Shown: positions 1 through 12,299 of the stretch, one piece after another
Layout of the letters: each line of letters begins with the position of its first letter
Numbering within the stretch: the stretch's first letter is position 1
DNA from: Antedon mediterranea
Lineage: Eukaryota; Echinodermata; Crinoidea; Comatulida; Antedonidae
Direction of reading: 5' to 3'
Length of the DNA: 64,000 nucleotides
Assembly (NCBI RefSeq): GCF_964355755.1
Contig: NC_092673.1
Location: 11,909,001-11,973,000, forward strand
Position numbers and translations under genes: made by a program
The notes under the pieces: model-generated
Seen by the model: only the letters and a program-made list of their open reading frames with translations
Databases searched by the model: none
What the model was told of the DNA's origin: nothing

Positions 1-906
1 TGTACAGTACAGCAGTTCACCTGCAGTACACTACAGTTTTAAAATCAAGTGTATCAATATATAATAGATAGGTCCCTATTCCCTCTAACCCTACCAGCTA
101 GGGATACCTACTGTAGGCCCTAGGCTATATTAGTTTAATTTTTAGACTATGGCTTAGGCCTACTATAATCTGCTTAGACTTACCCATAATGGGTACCGTA
201 AGTCTAGGCAGTGAACAGGCGATCGTGGCCAAGGATGATCACAGAGATGATCGGGCCCATTATTTTTATATGGCATGCCCATCATCTTATATATTATGTA
301 TTATTTTAGAAAATGTTATCTGTACTTTTTGTCCGCTGAGTATAGTTTTTCCGTTGATTTACCTTGACCTTAAAAAGTACTTATATTTAACAGAGTATTT
401 TGAGCGTTGAGATTGCGTTGTTAACGTTTTCTAGATTTTTTATTACTGTATTATTTCTATTAAGGTTCAAGGCGATTAAACATTTTGGCAGATATTTTTG
501 CTACATGTTTTTGACTGGGGATTTCCATTTTATAAAAAAAAAACATGCATTATTAATATTGTGTGAAATAGACAACACAATAATGAAGTATGATTTTTCC
601 ATAATTTTATTAAATAATTCAGTGAAATGATCATTTTAGTATACTGTAGTGTGTCAAATGAATGACGTACAATCATTTTTTGCCATGGCCGGCAGCAATG
701 GAAGTCATCTTATTTACTAAACTAATAATACAAACGTTGTGAATGGCTACCTGCACGTGTTTGAGCTGCGTATCGTCGGCAATAAAGATGGTTTTTAGTG
801 TTATTTTATTTTATTTTTATTTATTCATTTCTTAACCAACAGTGAGCTCATGGTTCACCACTTACAGGAGGGAACTTTATTATTTATTTTGATCGTCTAA
901 TTATAT
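1..906. other. No gene recognised, AT-rich
   Basis: Short open frames only, none with a recognisable domain or splice context. No RNA gene seen. The stretch is AT-rich with scattered TAGGCC words. Confidence 0.5.
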
Positions 907-1022
907 TGGCCCAAACATCCACACAGTTGAGCCCAAATGTCCACAAAGTTGGGCCCGAATGTCAACACGCGTTGTTGGTACCCGATTGTCCTTGTCCCCA
1001 ATCGTCCTTGGCCCCGATCGTC
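907..1022. repeat. Short degenerate tandem repeat
   Basis: Phrases of the type GGCCCAAATGTCCACA and CCCGATTGTCCTTG recur at roughly 18-25 bp spacing with substitutions. It looks like a decayed minisatellite. Confidence 0.45.
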
Positions 1023-1084
1023 TGTGTGCAAACTAGGTAGGCCTATTCCAGTAACTACTCGGGTTTTTGTGAAAAAGTGAATCT

Positions 1085-1260
1085 CCTACTACGTAGCTAG
1101 ACCTAGGCTACGTAACATAACATAGGCCTAACCACTAGGCCTAGTAGGGGAATATGCATATTATATGGATGGCCTAGGCCTAGGTAGGCCTAGCCTAGCC
1201 TCTAGGCCTAGGAGGCTAGCTAGCCTAGGGCCTACTACATTTTCAGCCTCATTTATTTTG
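1085..1260. repeat. TAGGCC palindromic low-complexity block
   Basis: Dense AGGCCTAGGCC / CTAGGCCTAG words. The same words are scattered through the whole window and dense again near 2640, 49316-49640 and 55260-55430, so this is a genome-wide compositional feature rather than a local element. Confidence 0.7.
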
Positions 1261-3096
1261 ATGAAGGCTTTCTAATTTATAGGGCATCCTGCTCCTTCAA
1301 TAATACCACTGTAGTACTGTACCTCATCTTTGTGTCCATCAAATGTTTTATAACATTTGTTTTCATAATTAACTTGTTCTTGTAGGGCTAGCCCTAGGCC
1401 TAGGTGTTCACCAGCCAGCATGCTATGATGCTCCAAATCCGTTTACACCCGGCGTCATTCCTGTACAGTACTATCTTTGATGTTGCTGCTGGCATGGGTA
1501 CGGGCGGTATTCGCTGGTGGGCGGGCGGTAAGTTGTTTTTGTGAAGAAGAATCCCGTTGTGAACGGCGCCCGCTGGGGGGTCGGTGTGAACGTAAATAAT
1601 AAAATACCAACGATCATCTATCTTTGACCATACCAAAGAATATAATCACAAGAATGAGTATTCCGCAATTTTTGCATGAGAAATTTGTAACAGAGAGCTC
1701 CAGAGAGTGATGTCTACTGTTACTACATACTAAATAAGACTTGATTTAATAGATTATGTCACATTAAATAGAATTATGATAATATATTTCGCAATTGTAA
1801 ACTATTTTATAATACATATTTATTAACAAACTAGGCTAGTGTACATTCATTTTTACAGACAATTATTTACTAACATGCTAAATTAGTTCACAAAAAAGGC
1901 CTAACACAGCAACACCAAAATCAACGAATCGTTACTCACACTACTTACTATTCTTTATCATTGCCGCGTACTACTCTACGCCCGGTAAATTAAGTATTGT
2001 TTTTATGATATAAATTAGTATAAAATACATGTTATTATAGGATAAAATGTTAAATGTCATTAACATTTATTTGTTTTACCAGAAACAAGTTAAATATAGG
2101 AATATTATTAAACTATCCTTCGTGAAAACGCGTAAACACCACGCCCGGTCACGCTATCGTAGCGCCCGGTTGATAAAGCGAACTGTTTAAAATACGGCAG
2201 TTTTTACTAAATAAATTGCATAAAACGAACAATTAAATATCCAAATAGCATTTAACATGATGTTGGCATGTAGTTGATAACATTTTTTATCATGAAAATA
2301 CTACCGGTGGTCCAGCCTTTGATTAGTGAAACCGTCACAAAAAGTTGTATACATCCCAGATACATCCTCACTTATGGCGGAGCCCTACCACATGGGCAAT
2401 ATTACTGTTACAGGGAAAATCGCGGATTACTCATTCTTGTGATATATATTCTTTGACCATACACACCACCACGACCACCGACCGAACAAGGGCGTTGCCA
2501 CGATAGTCTGTTCTGCATAGGGTTATAAAAAATGTTAACTATATAAATGGTAAAATATACTCTAGGATCTGTTTCTACACTTTGATTTTAGTACTTGGGA
2601 ACGGGTGAATAAAGGTAAGGGTAATTCTGGCTGCAGTTAATTAGGCCTAGGCCTAGGCCTACATTGTTTTATTAAATTATCTGTTGTATTTCGTTAACCT
2701 TTTTTCCGTTTTCTTTTTTAAAACACATTTTCCACACTTATTATAATAATAATATAAAACAAGTACGATACAACAAGTAAAAACATTTTACGTATGGAAG
2801 CCTAAATAAATTGTACGAAAACGTTACGCCAAGGCTCCCAGAAACAAACGAATAAAAATAGAAAATAGTAACAATAGTCAGGCAGTAGACAATATAAAAC
2901 TACAGTAATCATAGGCCTATTAATTATCAACATAACTTTGGTAATAATTTGTTTCAACCTCTTAAAGATATATTGCCCCTCGGAAAAATAATTTTTTTAA
3001 ATGTTTTAGTTGAATGCCATTTAAATAATATAATAATAATCAGTTATTAAATTTTACCAAGACAACTCACTTTTTTATTCTATGAAAAAAATCCAC
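1261..3096. other. No gene recognised
   Basis: AT-rich sequence with two or three GC-richer islands near 1440-1600 and 2100-2180 (CGCCCGGT words). The open frames across 1400-1636 (minus) and 2274-2456 (plus) have no recognisable domain and no partner exons. Confidence 0.4.
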
Positions 3097-3110
3097 AAGT
3101 AGTTTTAAAA
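3097..3110 (+). repeat. Left target-site duplication of L1-like insertion
   Basis: AAGTAGTTTTAAAA, identical to 4573-4586 on the other side of the element. Confidence 0.8.
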
Positions 3111-4572
3111 TGAATGATGATGGTGCTAAATGGAAAAATATTCCAATGTATTATATTAAAAAAATATGTGATGTTAATGTTTTACTTAACATGTCATATT
3201 ATAACATTATTGATGTTAATTCTGATAAAATTCCACTGTTTTACAAAAATATGATAAAAGCCTACATAAATTATAACAGAATCTCTAAAAAAAAAACCTG
3301 AAACTTATAACGATATAATGAATGAGCAACTGTGGGGAAACCACTACGTTAAACTAAAAAAAAATCGCTTTTCTACAAGCATTGGATTGACAGTGGCATT
3401 ATCAGTATTAAAGACATTGTTAATAAGAACACTTTTTTAACATCAAACGAAATACTGGTGAAACTACAATGTAAAACAAACTGGTTAAATGAGTATTTAT
3501 GCATTATTAAGGCAATATCAATTCAATGGAAACGTATTATTAAGGAGGTAGATATTTTTAATTGTGATGATAATGATGAATTAGTTGGGACCAAGTATGA
3601 GATTAATACTACCAAACTAATATACTCATGGTTTGTGAAAGAATATTTCATTATTCCAATGTCACAACTAAAATGGGAAGAGTACTTCAATGATAACAAC
3701 ATTGATTGGAAAACTTCTTGGTTACGGAAAGTATGTAAAATGAAAGATAAGAAACTAGCACAATTCAATTATAAGATGTTACATAGAATACTGCCTACCA
3801 ACAAACGGCTGTATCAGTGGAAAGTTAAGGAAACACAAACGTGTGACAAATGTGGAGAAATTGAAAATGAAAATCATTTGTTTTTTAGTTGTAGATTTAT
3901 TCAGAAATATTGGAGGAAAATGCTTAGTATCTTTGTAAGTTTAAATCACAATAATATATCATTTAAACAATTAATACTAGGAACGGGAGATAAGCTAATA
4001 GATTATATTTACACTTTTGCAGCATTTACTATTTATAGAATAAAAATGTTATCTGCACTAAATAAGCCAGTGGGTAAATCTTTATGGAATTCATTTAAAA
4101 GCAATATGTTATATAACATTGAATGTGAAACATATAACAATAAAGAAACAAGTATAGAAAAATGGGTAGCTTTAAGAAATAAGATTATGATAATATATTT
4201 TCTAATTTGATACGATTAACTGAAAAAGAATTACAGTGATACGGGTTACTGGTGGTACTGAGCTATTATTGTTTTTTTTTTTTATCATGTATATAAATAT
4301 ATTGTATAATCCGGGTTGTAAAATGAAAACAAACAAATGAAAATGTGTGAACTATTTTAAAACGGGATAGATGATAATGATGATCCTGTCAAGTGTATAA
4401 CAAAATATAAGAAAATTAATGAAAAAAGGAATAATACAGAATTCATATATGTAAAAATGTTACTTATGAACTGTAACGACATTTACAAGTTAAATAATAC
4501 GATTTTATGTAATATGAGATAATATGAATGTGAATAAAAGTGGTGTTTGCGCCACAAAAGAGAGAAAAAAAA
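3111..4572 (+). mobile_element. L1-like non-LTR retrotransposon, 5'-truncated
   Basis: The element holds the C-terminal end of an L1/Tx1-type reverse transcriptase ORF. It opens with NDDGAKWKNIP, shifts frame near 3300 and 3420, then reads 250 residues (3458-4210) ending in the conserved post-RT region: KLAQFNYKMLHRILPTN, YQWKVKE, then a cysteine/histidine motif CDKCGE-(6)-HLFFSC. This region is known at the C-terminus of L1-like ORF2. The 3' end is A-rich (run of A at about 4565-4574) and both sides carry a 14-bp direct repeat, the signature of target-primed reverse transcription with 5' truncation. A second, older fragment of the same family (ENDDAKWKYLP) is at 38.2-38.4 kb. Dead copy: no endonuclease or RT core. 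Confidence 0.85.
3458..4210 (+). pseudogene. L1-like ORF2 C-terminal fragment
   Basis: A 250-codon open frame, the longest intact piece of the truncated retrotransposon above. It carries the HRILPTNKRLYQW block and a CCHC-like motif (CDKC at about residues 127-130, HLFFSC about ten residues later). Enzymatically inert without the RT core; the ATG at its start is internal to the ancestral ORF. Confidence 0.75.
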
Positions 4573-4586
4573 AAGTAGTTTTAAAA
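4573..4586 (+). repeat. Right target-site duplication of L1-like insertion
   Basis: AAGTAGTTTTAAAA, perfect match to 3097-3110. Confidence 0.8.
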
Positions 4587-5936
4587 AGTTTTGTAACTTA
4601 TCATTATAAAATGGGGAAAATATAATTTTTTTTTTCCGGTTGTAGATTTTTATATCTTTACTTCTATTTCATGATAGGTTTTCATGTGAAATTTTGCTTC
4701 AACTTCAAATATTATGAGAAAAAAATAAAAGAACCTGCTATTAAAATTCTCTAGGTTCTTTTTTAGTTTAATACATCCCTATTTTTCATAATGGAAGAGT
4801 CCAAAACTTGTGCGTTTACATTTTTCGCTATTGCTGACTATTTCAACTTTTGTAAGACTATCTTTTAATTTTTTAAATTAATATTTTATGTATCTGTAAA
4901 GTAGTATTAATAACGTAATAAATCATATAGCATCATAGTAGCTTCTCAAAACATTGCTTCTAGCATTACTATGTGTGTTTGCTGTGTTTTTGTAGGGACC
5001 ACTTTTTCTAGGCCCACGTACTTGCTTTTCCGCTGAATTTGCTGCTGCTGCATAGTCAGGTCTCCCTACAACATACAACATTTGTATATTTTAAGCTAAA
5101 AATGATGAATGGATAGAAATATCCAGCTCTAACAACGATATATTTTATGTGCTTCAAATATTGACTAGGTTTGTGCTTTAAATATTGACTAGGTGAACCG
5201 TATGGCCTAGCCTCCCTTTAATACTAATAATTAATAATAATACTGATGTGATAGGCTAGCTAGCCTGGCTAGGCATTTAAAGCTCAGATACAGGCATGAA
5301 TTTTAAATATAATATCTGGTTAATTGTACATAAATCAAATATTTGTAACAGAAATCAAGACGAAAAAACATGAATTTCCCCTAATATGGTCAAATACAAA
5401 ATTTGGCAAAATTCTGCCAAAAAAACAAGGAAGACTTTTTTTCAGTAGTTAGGTAGTTAACATAATGTAATAACATGTCTGGTGACTCCCTAGAAGGTGA
5501 AAAAAGATGGTGGATATACGGTGGATAATTTTTGCTATAGCATAAAAATAAAATTCTGAAGTTGAATAAAAATACAAGAAATGTAAAATTCAAGTTATAT
5601 TACCTATATTTAGTCATCTGATAACATTTTTTACCACACCGTTTATTTTTCATAGCTTTTTAAAATGCCTCTCTACTTTCAAAATTTGTGTACAAAAGAA
5701 TAGAGATTTTACTGTGTAATTTGAACTATCCCACCCCCCTCCCCCACTGATATGAAAGTGCTAATTTTCAACAAGCTCCTGTAACACAAATAAAATTCCA
5801 AATATTATGAAACATGGGGGAAACTATAGATCGATAATTATTGGAATGTATGATCAATAGAAATGTTTTGCCCGCACCTGGCCTTTAACTTTTATAGACA
5901 CTCTAGGCCTAGATATAGCTTTCAGTACAGTAATTG
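4587..5936. other. No gene recognised
   Basis: AT-rich. Contains a 10-bp inverted repeat (AAAAGAACCT ... AGGTTCTTTT, about 4733-4763) and a 24-bp period direct duplication at 5149-5194 (GTGCTTCAAATATTGACTAG twice). No coding signal. Confidence 0.45.
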
Positions 5937-8199
5937 TTTTTTATTTTTATTTTATTTTATTTTATTCAAACTCATTCCACAGCGGGAAACCCGCCCCTTA
6001 CAGAATGGAATAAACTATACCATATAAAAATATATATAAATCTTAAAATCTAACAATACAAAATTATACAATTTTACTAATTTTATTACAAAGACAATTA
6101 TAACGGTCAAAAAAGAGATCAATAGAATTATCTTTAAGAACACAATTATTAAAAAGAAGACAAATACGTGAAATAAATCCATTCTTGGTAACATTAACAC
6201 GACAATACGGCACATAAAGAAGATTACATTTGGAATTACGAGTACGACAACCAACAGCTTTAACATGAAAGGAAAACAAGGAGATAAAATTACAATTGAA
6301 ACGGGAATTCATACATTTATACAAAAACTGAAGATCGAACATAGAACGACGAGAGACAAGCGAAGGAAGAGAGACAGACAAAGGAGGACAGTGACAAGTA
6401 GCATACACAAAACGAAAAACGATCTTGGACTCTTTGAAGACGGGTACTATGAACAGACGAAAACGAATTAGACACAACACTACAGTATTCAAGATGGGGA
6501 CGGACAAGAGAAACATATAAATGAATTAAAGTATTAGAATTTTTAAAACACCAGCAATTACGACGTATCATGCCTAACATTCTATTTGCTTTACTAACAG
6601 CAGCATCAACTTGAGGAATAAAATTTAAGTTACAGTCGATAATAATACCAAGATCTTTATGACGGTCAATTCTTTCCAAAACATGATTATTAATGCTGTA
6701 ATCATATTGGATATATTGTCTTTTTTTAGTAATCGTCATAATTTTGCATTTTGGTAAGTTTAAAATCAGCTTCCAGGTGGTGGTCCATCTAAAGAGAGTA
6801 CAAGGTCATTTTGAAGGGAAACAGTGTCATTAGGGCCATTGATAGTATTAAAGAGTTTAAGATCATCCGCAAAAAGTAAGCAAGAAGAAGAAAGATTAGA
6901 AGGGAGATCATTGATAAAGATATTAAATAAAAGGGGACCAAGGATCGAGCCCTGGGGGACCCCAGACAAAACAGTGAGCCAATCAGAAGCTTGACCTTGA
7001 AACATAACGCGTTGCTGCCTGAAATCAAGGTAACTAACAAATAATTTAAGGATAGGGCCAGAAATACCAAATTTGGAAAGTTTATGAACAAGAAGTTGAT
7101 GGGAGACGAGGTCAAAGGCTTTCGAAAAATGAGTGTAAATAACATCAAGTTGAGATTTGCTTTCGATAGCAGAGTAGGCAAAGGTAACAGAGAGGTAAGA
7201 TTAGTGAGACAAGATCTTTTGGGGAAGAAACCATGTTGGAAGGGGCTAAGAAGAGGAGAAACGTGCGTGAAGACATGACGATAAATTAAGCGTTCGAAAA
7301 TTTTGGAAAGAGCAGGAAGTAAAGAAATGGGGCGGTAGTTACAAACTAAAGATTTAGAACCTCCCTTGTGAATGGGAAAAATATCAGCCCTTTTCCAAAG
7401 AGAGGGAAAATTACCATCGAATAAGGATCGAGAAAAAATATGACTTAAAGGGTAAGGTAAAGGGTTAGCACCAAGCTTGAGAATGTTGTTAGGTATGAGA
7501 TCATTACCCGGGACTTTACGAGTATCAATAGAATTAAGAAGTTCAGCGACTTTTTTTAAATTGGTCCGGGCTACTTTGAATAGTGAAATATAGAAGTCAG
7601 AAGGATGCTTCTTCTTTTGTTTAAAGGATTGTTCTTTAGCCTTAAGACTAGCAAGGAGTTCAGCATCGAACCATGGAGATAGCTTCCTGCGTGGTTTATA
7701 CATTGGAACAAGATCACGAAGGGTAGCTAAAACTAAATCATAAAAAAGGTCAACAGAATCATCAACATTATTGCACAAGTCTAAAAGGTTCCAGGGAACA
7801 CGATTAAGAGTTTCAATTAAGTCAGCATGATCTAATTTCTTAAAATGATAAAAATATCGAGAATTCTTAACATTTCGTGCAGAGGTACCAGAATAAAACG
7901 AATAAAAAATAATATAAAGACGAATGATCAGAATTAAAAATATCATTACAGCAGTATTCACTATTTGAAATATCCTTATTACAGAGTATCAAGTCTAAAA
8001 TATTACCATTACAAGTAGGTTCTTTATTACATTGATAAAAAGAAAAAGGATTAAAAATAGAGTCCAAGAAAATCTGTTCATTGTTGTTTGACGAGGCTGG
8101 AAATTGAGTCCATAAAATATTAGTAAAGTTAAAATCACCGAACACAAGGAAATCAGCATCAGGTTTTTGGCTAGATATCTGTTCAATTGCCGAGCTCAT
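5937..8199 (-). mobile_element. CR1-like non-LTR retrotransposon, 3' part (endonuclease end + RT)
   Basis: Read on the minus strand from 8199 down: the C-terminal half of an APE-type endonuclease (FLVFGDFN, later SDHSSL), then a reverse transcriptase broken by several frameshifts: CNYRPISLLPALSKIFERL (about 7.35 kb), VPQGSILGPLLFNIF and FADDLKLF (6.77-7.0 kb), then the thumb region DLGIIIDCNLNF ... MLGMIRRNC ... SLVRPHLEYC, and a C-terminal part to about 6.06 kb. The 3' end is a short-unit tail of AATAAA/TAAAA repeats (5937-5977), the tail type of CR1/L2/Rex elements rather than poly-A. The 5' part of the same copy is at 11646-12295; a foldback element interrupts it. Confidence 0.85.
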
Positions 8200-8733
8200 A
8201 GTAGAGCAGTTAACGCCATAAAAATAGCCAAGTTGTGCACTTTATTACCAAAGCATGAAACTTTCCACAAAGTTTCTTTGATGTATATAGATTCAAAATA
8301 TGGGGGGGGGGGGGGTGCCAAGTGTCCAACGTCCGGTATGGCGGCCATCTTGATTTCAAAATGGCCACCATAAAAACAAAAAGTCTTCATATCTTGGCAA
8401 CTATAAACAGTAGAGACTTGATTCTGGTGTTAAATGGTTCACAGACCACATATTTCTATTTGCTCTAATGAAAAGTTTCGTCCAAAAATGACCGGAAATT
8501 ACATTTCTTCCAGTTTGACCTTTGACCTCTTATCTGTATATCTCAGTAACTACTGATCATTTTCAATCGATTTTGGTGTCATTTTGTTCTGAATAGAGAC
8601 ATTTATATTTGTAGTAATGAAACATTTTCACATAAAATGACTGGAAATACAATTTATAACCTTTGACATATATAATTATGTAAACATACTGTATGTGGTT
8701 TAATTGGTATAAATGCACCTAATTTCTTAACCG
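8200..8733 (+). repeat. Left terminal inverted arm, copy 1
   Basis: Aligns to the reverse complement of 11110-11645 with scattered substitutions. Contains a run of 14 G at 8302-8315 that is only 5 G at the same place in copy 2. Confidence 0.8.
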
Positions 8734-9173
8734 AAATAAATGACACGGAATTATTATTCTGAATTTTTAACTTTTGATGTGATAGGATAGGCATAAAGTA
8801 TGACAGATCACTGAGCTCATCTATGCCGACTTGTTTGCTAAACTGTGATGTGTCAATCGTTTTTTCGTTGCATCTAAAAAAATGTACTCCATTTTTATGG
8901 TAAAGGGCCTTTGCTGTAAACCTTTCATCTGAATCCTTTTCCTCGATTTTCTCTAGTCATTGATTTTTTAGCAAAGTCCGAACTAAATCAATTCGTAAAA
9001 GACATCTCAATATAATTATTCAAGTAATCCTCAAATTAGTGACATGGACCTACAATATACTGTTCTGTACAAGACCTGTTTAGGCATCCACCTGTGGACT
9101 TTCACTTTAAAGGTGTTGGTTTCCTAATCATACAAGAAACAATGTCTAATTTAATCAATCAAAGTAGTGGGTC

Positions 9174-10732
9174 CAGACAAAGAAGGGGGTGTAAGACCAT
9201 CCACAGACAAAGAAGGGGTTGTAAGACCATCCACATACAAAGAAGAGGGTATAAGACCATCCACAGACAAAGAAGGGGGATTTAAGACCATCCACAGACA
9301 AAGAAGGGGGTGTAAGACCATCCACACACAAAGAAGGAGGTATAAGACCATCCACAGACAAAGAAAGGGGTGTAAGGCCATCTACAGACAAAGAAGGGGG
9401 TGTAGGACCGTCCACAGACAAAGAAGGGGGTATAAGACCATCCACTGACAAAAAAAAGGGGTATAGGACCATCCACAGACAAAGAAGGGGGCGTAGGACC
9501 GTCCACAGACAAAGAAGGGGGTGCAAGACCATCCACTGACAAAGAAAGGGGTATAGGACCACTTACAGACAAAGAAGAGGGTATAAGACCATCCACAGAC
9601 AAAGAAGGGGTGTAGGACCATCCACAGACAAAGACAGGGGTGTAGGACCATCCACAGACAAAGAAGGGGAGAAGACCATCCACAGAAAAAGAAGGGGATA
9701 TAAGACCATCCACAGACAAAGAAGGGGGGTATAAGACCATCCACAGACAAAGAAATAAGAGGAAAGACCATCCACAGACAAAGAAGGGGGCGCAAGACCA
9801 TCCACAGACAAATTAAAGGAGTGAACGAACATCCACACACAAAGAAAGGGGTGTAAGACCATCCACATACAAAAAAGGGGTGTAATACCATCAACAGACA
9901 AAGAAAGGGGTGTAATACCATCAACAGACAAAGAAGGGGGTATAAGATCATACACAGGCACAGAAGGGGGTATAAGACCGTCCACAGAAAAAGAAAGGGG
10001 TGTAAGACCATCCACAGACAAAGAAGGGAGTGTAGGACCGTCCACAGACAAAGAAGGGGGTGTAAGACCATCCACCACTGACAAAGAAAGGGGTATAGGA
10101 CCACTTACAGACAAAGAAGGGTATAAGACCATTCACAGACAAAAAAAGGAGGTGTATGACCATCCACAGACAAAGAAGGGGTGTCGGACCATCCACAGAC
10201 AAGGAAGGGGATGTAAGACCACCCACAGACAAAGAAGGGGTGTAAGACCATCCACATACAAAGAAGGGAATATAAGACCATCTACAGACAAAGACAGGGT
10301 GTAAGACCATCCACACACAAAGAAAGGGGTTTAATACCATCAACGGACAAAGAAAGGGGTGTAATACCATCAACAGACACAGAAGGGGGTATAAGACCAT
10401 CCACAGACAAAGAAAGGGGTATAAGACCGTCCACAGACAAAGAAAGGGGTGTAAGACCATCCACAGACAAAGAAGGGTGCATAAGACTATCCACAGACAA
10501 AGAAGCGGGTGTAGGACCATCCACAGAAAAAGAAGGGGGTGAAGGACCATCCACAGACAAAGAAGGGAGTGTAAGACCATCTACAGACAAAGAAATGGGT
10601 GTAAGACCATCCACACACAAAGAAAGGGGTGTAATAATACCTTCAACAGACACAGAAGGGGGTATAAGACCATCCACAGACAACGAATGGGGTATAAGAC
10701 CATCTACAGACAAAGAAGGAGGGTTAGGACCA
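9174..10732 (+). repeat. 30-bp minisatellite, about 52 units (copy 1)
   Basis: Consensus on the plus strand is ACAGACAAAGAAGGGGG then TGTAAGACCATCC, 30 bp. Because 30 is a multiple of three, several frames on both strands stay open for hundreds of codons and spell ten-residue repeats such as SVDGLTPPSL; these are not genes. Unit variants (e.g. ACAAATTAAAGGAGTG near 9800) occur in the same order in copy 2. Confidence 0.9.
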
Positions 10733-11109
10733 TATTAACCCAGGAAGCATACGAAAATAAGATGCAATCAAAATAGGCCTACCACTTGGAAAACAATACA
10801 TTGTAGAATAATAGAAAGGGTTCTTTGTAAGGTCATTAATAATATATTGATATAAACACGATCATCATACTATTCATTTGACATTCAAATACAGTCTGTC
10901 TCGAAAAGAAGCTCATACTATCACCTTTTCGAGGTTTTACGGTATTCAATAACATGTATGTTATTTCCTCTGTCAAACTATTAAAACTTTTAGCGAATCA
11001 GAAGGTGCCAACATCATTGAACTAATGGTACCACCAAGCACAATGTTTACCAATTTTATGTACTATATACAATTGAAGTCCATTAATCATTTAATATAAT
11101 TACGCCTAC

Positions 11110-11645
11110 AAGGTCAAAGTTCAAAATTAGGTGCACTTTAGACCAACAAAAACCACATACAGTGTATTCACATAATTAAAAATCAATAAATTAATGTCAA
11201 AGGTCATAAATTGTATTTCCGGTCATTTTATGTGAAAATGTTTCATTACTACAAATATAAATGTATTATTCTGAACAAAATGACACCAAAATCGATTGAA
11301 AATGACCAGTAGTTACAGAGATATACAAATACAAGGTCAAAGGTCAAACTGTAAGACACGTCATTTCCGGTCATTTTTGGACGAAACTTTTCATTAGAGC
11401 AAATAGAAATATATAGTTTGTGAACAATTTGAGACCAGAATTAAGTCTCTAATGTGTATAGTTGCCAAGATATGAACATTTTTTGTTTTTATGGTGGCCA
11501 TTTTGAAATCAAGATGGCCGCCATACCGGACGTTGGACACTTGGCACCCCCCGATATTTTGAATCTATATACATCAAAGAAACTTTGTGCCAAGTTTCAT
11601 GCTTTGGTAATAAAATGCACAGCTCATGTCATTAACTGCTCTACT
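11110..11645 (-). repeat. Right terminal inverted arm, copy 1
   Basis: Inverted counterpart of 8200-8733, ending in CTGCTCTACT next to the AT duplication. Confidence 0.8.
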
Positions 11646-12295
11646 ATCATAAGTTCGGTGTAGCGAGAGTCCTTATCAGGTGGACGGTAGATAACGCCAA
11701 CAATTAGTTTCTTTCTCCGAGAGGCTTGAATTTCCACAAAAATTGCTTCTAAGTTATGACAGTTCACGATGTCAAGTCTCTTGGATTGAAAATCATCAGA
11801 CACAAGGAGCAAGACACCACCTCCTCTTCTTCCATCGTCTCGGTCCCTTCTATGTAAATGAAATCCAGGAACTGCCAGTTCGGCATCTAATATAGTGTCA
11901 TTTAACCAGGTTTCGCATAAGCCCACTATTTGGAATTTGTTAGCTAATAGATGACTAACAAGTTCAGTTTTGTAACAGGTTACCTTATTCTTTAGGCTGC
12001 GAATAATCTGGTAGTACACGTTGAGATGATGTTCAGATTGATCAAACGAATTAGTTGGTCCTGGATTAGGCTCCACATCGCCGCTTAACAACAGCATAGT
12101 AAATGTTGCCACAGAATTGTCGTAGTATAAACGGGGAGAACTGTATTTATTCCGCCTGGGTAACACGAACGTTGCTCCGCCGTGGCTGGAACGACTGGTT
12201 GAAATAATATAAAGATCAGTCCAGCCGGCAGTTAGCGACACATCATGGTCTCGCGAATAAAAGACTACATCGCATTGATCAAAGCACGAACGCAC
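11646..12295 (-). mobile_element. CR1-like retrotransposon, 5' part with 2A-like peptide and endonuclease
   Basis: Minus-strand open frame from the ATG at 12295. About 80 residues in, it reads LLLSGDVEPNPGP, a match to the 2A consensus D(V/I)ExNPG|P, at which ribosomes release the upstream peptide and continue; such sequences are known at the start of CR1-clade elements in sea urchin. An APE endonuclease N-terminal half follows: RSLKNK, GLCETWLNDTILDAE, RRDRDDGRRGGGV, VGVIYRPP. The frame is cut at 11646 by the foldback insertion and resumes, in frame once one AT is removed, at 8199. Confidence 0.85.
12056..12097 (-). other. 2A-like ribosome-skipping motif
   Basis: Codons for MLLLSGDVEPNPGP, residues about 67-80 of the retrotransposon ORF. 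All invariant residues (D, E, N, P, G, P) are present. Confidence 0.8.
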
Positions 12296-12299
12296 AAAC

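Larger units (their letters stand above)
8200..11645. mobile_element. Foldback element with internal minisatellite, copy 1
   Basis: Ends are inverted copies AGTAGAGCAGTTAA ... TTAACTGCTCTACT. The arms stay alignable in inverted orientation for roughly 530 bp (left about 8200-8733, right about 11110-11645), sharing for example TCCAACGTCCGGTATGGCGG and its complement. Between them are about 430 bp of unique sequence, a 30-bp minisatellite and about 370 bp of unique sequence. It is flanked by AT on both sides (8198-8199, 11646-11647); removing the element and one AT rejoins the interrupted CR1 endonuclease reading frame. No transposase is encoded, so it is non-autonomous. A second copy in the same orientation is at 45163-49006. 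Overall form recalls the TU foldback elements described in sea urchin, but I cannot test relatedness. Confidence 0.85.

Noticed and set aside
7084-7278. Plus-strand frame opposite the CR1-like RT
   Set aside because: Antisense shadow of the retrotransposon coding strand.
9151-10713. Long minus- and plus-strand open frames up to 240 codons with ten-residue repeats
   Set aside because: They run across the 30-bp minisatellite; a period divisible by three keeps several frames open at once. No unique domain, and alternatives on both strands are equally open.
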